59,251 bases of DNA from the NCBI GenBank assembly GCA_945877315.1, contig CAMCRP010000014.1, positions 1 through 59,251 of the forward strand, written 5' to 3'. Made by a program: the position numbers and the translations under genes. Shown one piece after another: positions 58,588-59,251 of this stretch. This DNA is from an uncultured Ruminococcus sp. (GTDB lineage Bacteria > Bacillota > Clostridia > Oscillospirales > Ruminococcaceae). The stretch's first letter is position 1. The number at the start of each line of letters is the position of its first letter. A model generated the notes under the pieces. That model saw only the letters and a program-made list of their open reading frames with translations. It was not told the origin of the DNA and ran no database searches.

Positions 58588-59251
58588 TCATTTGGATTGT
58601 CTGCACAAAAAATCGTCCACCTGCTTTATCCATTCGCTGCCGTGATAAATAGCCAGCTCGCCGTGGAGATAGCCTTTAAAGCATTTTATCTCCGTCTGCG
58701 GATAAAGCTCCTTCATTTTCTTTGCCGCCTTTTCGGAAATGACCTCATTTGCCTTTGTCCCGTGCAGATACAAAATGTTGATATGCTCACGGTCGGGGCA
58801 TTTTGTCAGCCTTGTGCTGAAAATACTGTTTATCATATTTTTTATGGTTTTGTCGGACATAGTATCTGCAAATTTCAGAAAGCTTTCAAGATATTTTTCC
58901 GGCAAAAAATCCTTGTTGAAGCTTTCAAGAGTTTTCTTGTCACGCACCTTGCATTTGTGGATAATGGAAAGATAAGATTTTTCCATAAACCACACGGGCA
59001 GCCGTCCAACAGGTGCCAGCGGACCGCCGTCAATTACAAGATTTTTAATGTTCAGCCGTCCGCCCTCAAAAATTTTGTAAGCAATAACGCCGCCCATAGA
59101 CAGCCCGCAGACAGCATCAACGTCCTTGCCGTAATTTTCCAAAATATAGTCAACTATTGTGTCGGCTTCATCGGAAACAGACTTGTACTCGCTTGCTTCT
59201 TCCTCAATATGACCGTCCAAAGCGGGAACGATAACAAAGTATTTCTGAGAA
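58588..59251 (-). CDS. Alpha/beta hydrolase, 5' end beyond the window
   Basis: At least 221 codons. The frame stays open through the right edge (SQKYFVIVPALDGHIEEEAS), so the real start lies outside; the TTG at 59220 is not the start. The nucleophile elbow is AVCGLSMGGVIAY, with Ser in GLSMG; the catalytic Asp/His are probably in YLHGTKANE and KGYLHGELA. It belongs to the serine alpha/beta hydrolases of lysophospholipase or esterase type. Convergent with the luxC-like gene. Confidence 0.8.
   Translation of the reverse strand, partial: SQKYFVIVPALDGHIEEEASEYKSVSDEADTIVDYILENYGKDVDAVCGLSMGGVIAYKIFEGGRLNIKNLVIDGGPLAPVGRLPVWFMEKSYLSIIHKCKVRDKKTLESFNKDFLPEKYLESFLKFADTMSDKTIKNMINSIFSTRLTKCPDREHINILYLHGTKANEVISEKAAKKMKELYPQTEIKCFKGYLHGELAIYHGSEWIKQVDDFLCRQSK

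Overview
The window looks like a chromosomal piece of a Gram-positive, low-to-mid GC anaerobe of class Clostridia, most likely Oscillospiraceae and possibly Ruminococcus. Support: strong AGGAGG ribosome-binding sites, near-consensus sigma-A promoters with 17-bp spacers, GTP-type PEP carboxykinase, DUF4317, DUF4321 and ZapA/U32 genes, CarD, chemotaxis and c-di-GMP proteins, and GH127 and FN3/cell-wall-repeat secreted proteins. The genus is inference. I see no tRNA, rRNA, CRISPR array, prophage or transposase gene.

Layout. 0-3.4 kb: two tandem paralogous sugar-type solute-binding lipoproteins (minus strand), each with its own promoter. 3.4-8.3 kb: pyruvate kinase, MgtC-like protein, methyl-accepting chemotaxis protein, YkgJ-like Cys-cluster protein. 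8.5-19.7 kb: FeoB, DUF4317, alanine racemase, SLOG protein, a degenerate LCP protein, RecQ, GH127, then a CarD operon. 19.9-24.4 kb: asymmetric heterodimeric ABC exporter and a GNAT/small-protein pair that resembles a toxin-antitoxin module. 24.6-31.6 kb: PEP carboxykinase, rpsF-ssb-rpsR, CTP synthase, a radical SAM protein and an RpoA-CTD-like Cys-rich protein. 31.8-39 kb: zapA, U32 peptidase, DUF4321, XRE regulator, thioesterase, PBP2, HAD phosphatase. 39.3-48.1 kb: a large EAL/beta-helix fusion, two tandem membrane-anchored CBM-like proteins, a BcrA-type ABC transporter with an orphan histidine kinase, and a YgjP-like metalloprotease. 48.2-59.2 kb: aldolase, a regulator divergent from a lipoprotein, a YefM/YoeB module broken by a small mobile element, an FN3/cell-wall-repeat protein, a LacI-type-sensor diguanylate cyclase, HicAB, a HAD-LuxE-LuxC operon and a partial alpha/beta hydrolase.

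The most unusual feature is a set of small non-coding palindromic elements. Family 1 (four copies, 103-124 bp, outer ends ATACTAA/TTAGTAT, central TGCGTWTATGG) lies in the 5' UTR of the CarD operon, in the 5' UTR of one CBM-like paralogue, just after the stop of the other paralogue, and inside the start of a yoeB toxin gene. Family 2 (two copies, about 96 bp) has split one intrinsic terminator and sits between the promoter and start codon of the LacI-sensor/GGDEF gene. A GC-rich hairpin family and a TTTCCACTTTTCAC-type repeat family also recur between genes. The coding highlight is a cytoplasmic-facing EAL phosphodiesterase fused to a long beta-helix-like repeat domain.

Working together (inference): the sugar-binding proteins, GH127, CBM-like and FN3 surface proteins suggest a plant-fibre degrader. 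The sugar-sensor cyclase and the EAL protein could link carbohydrate availability to c-di-GMP and surface behaviour.
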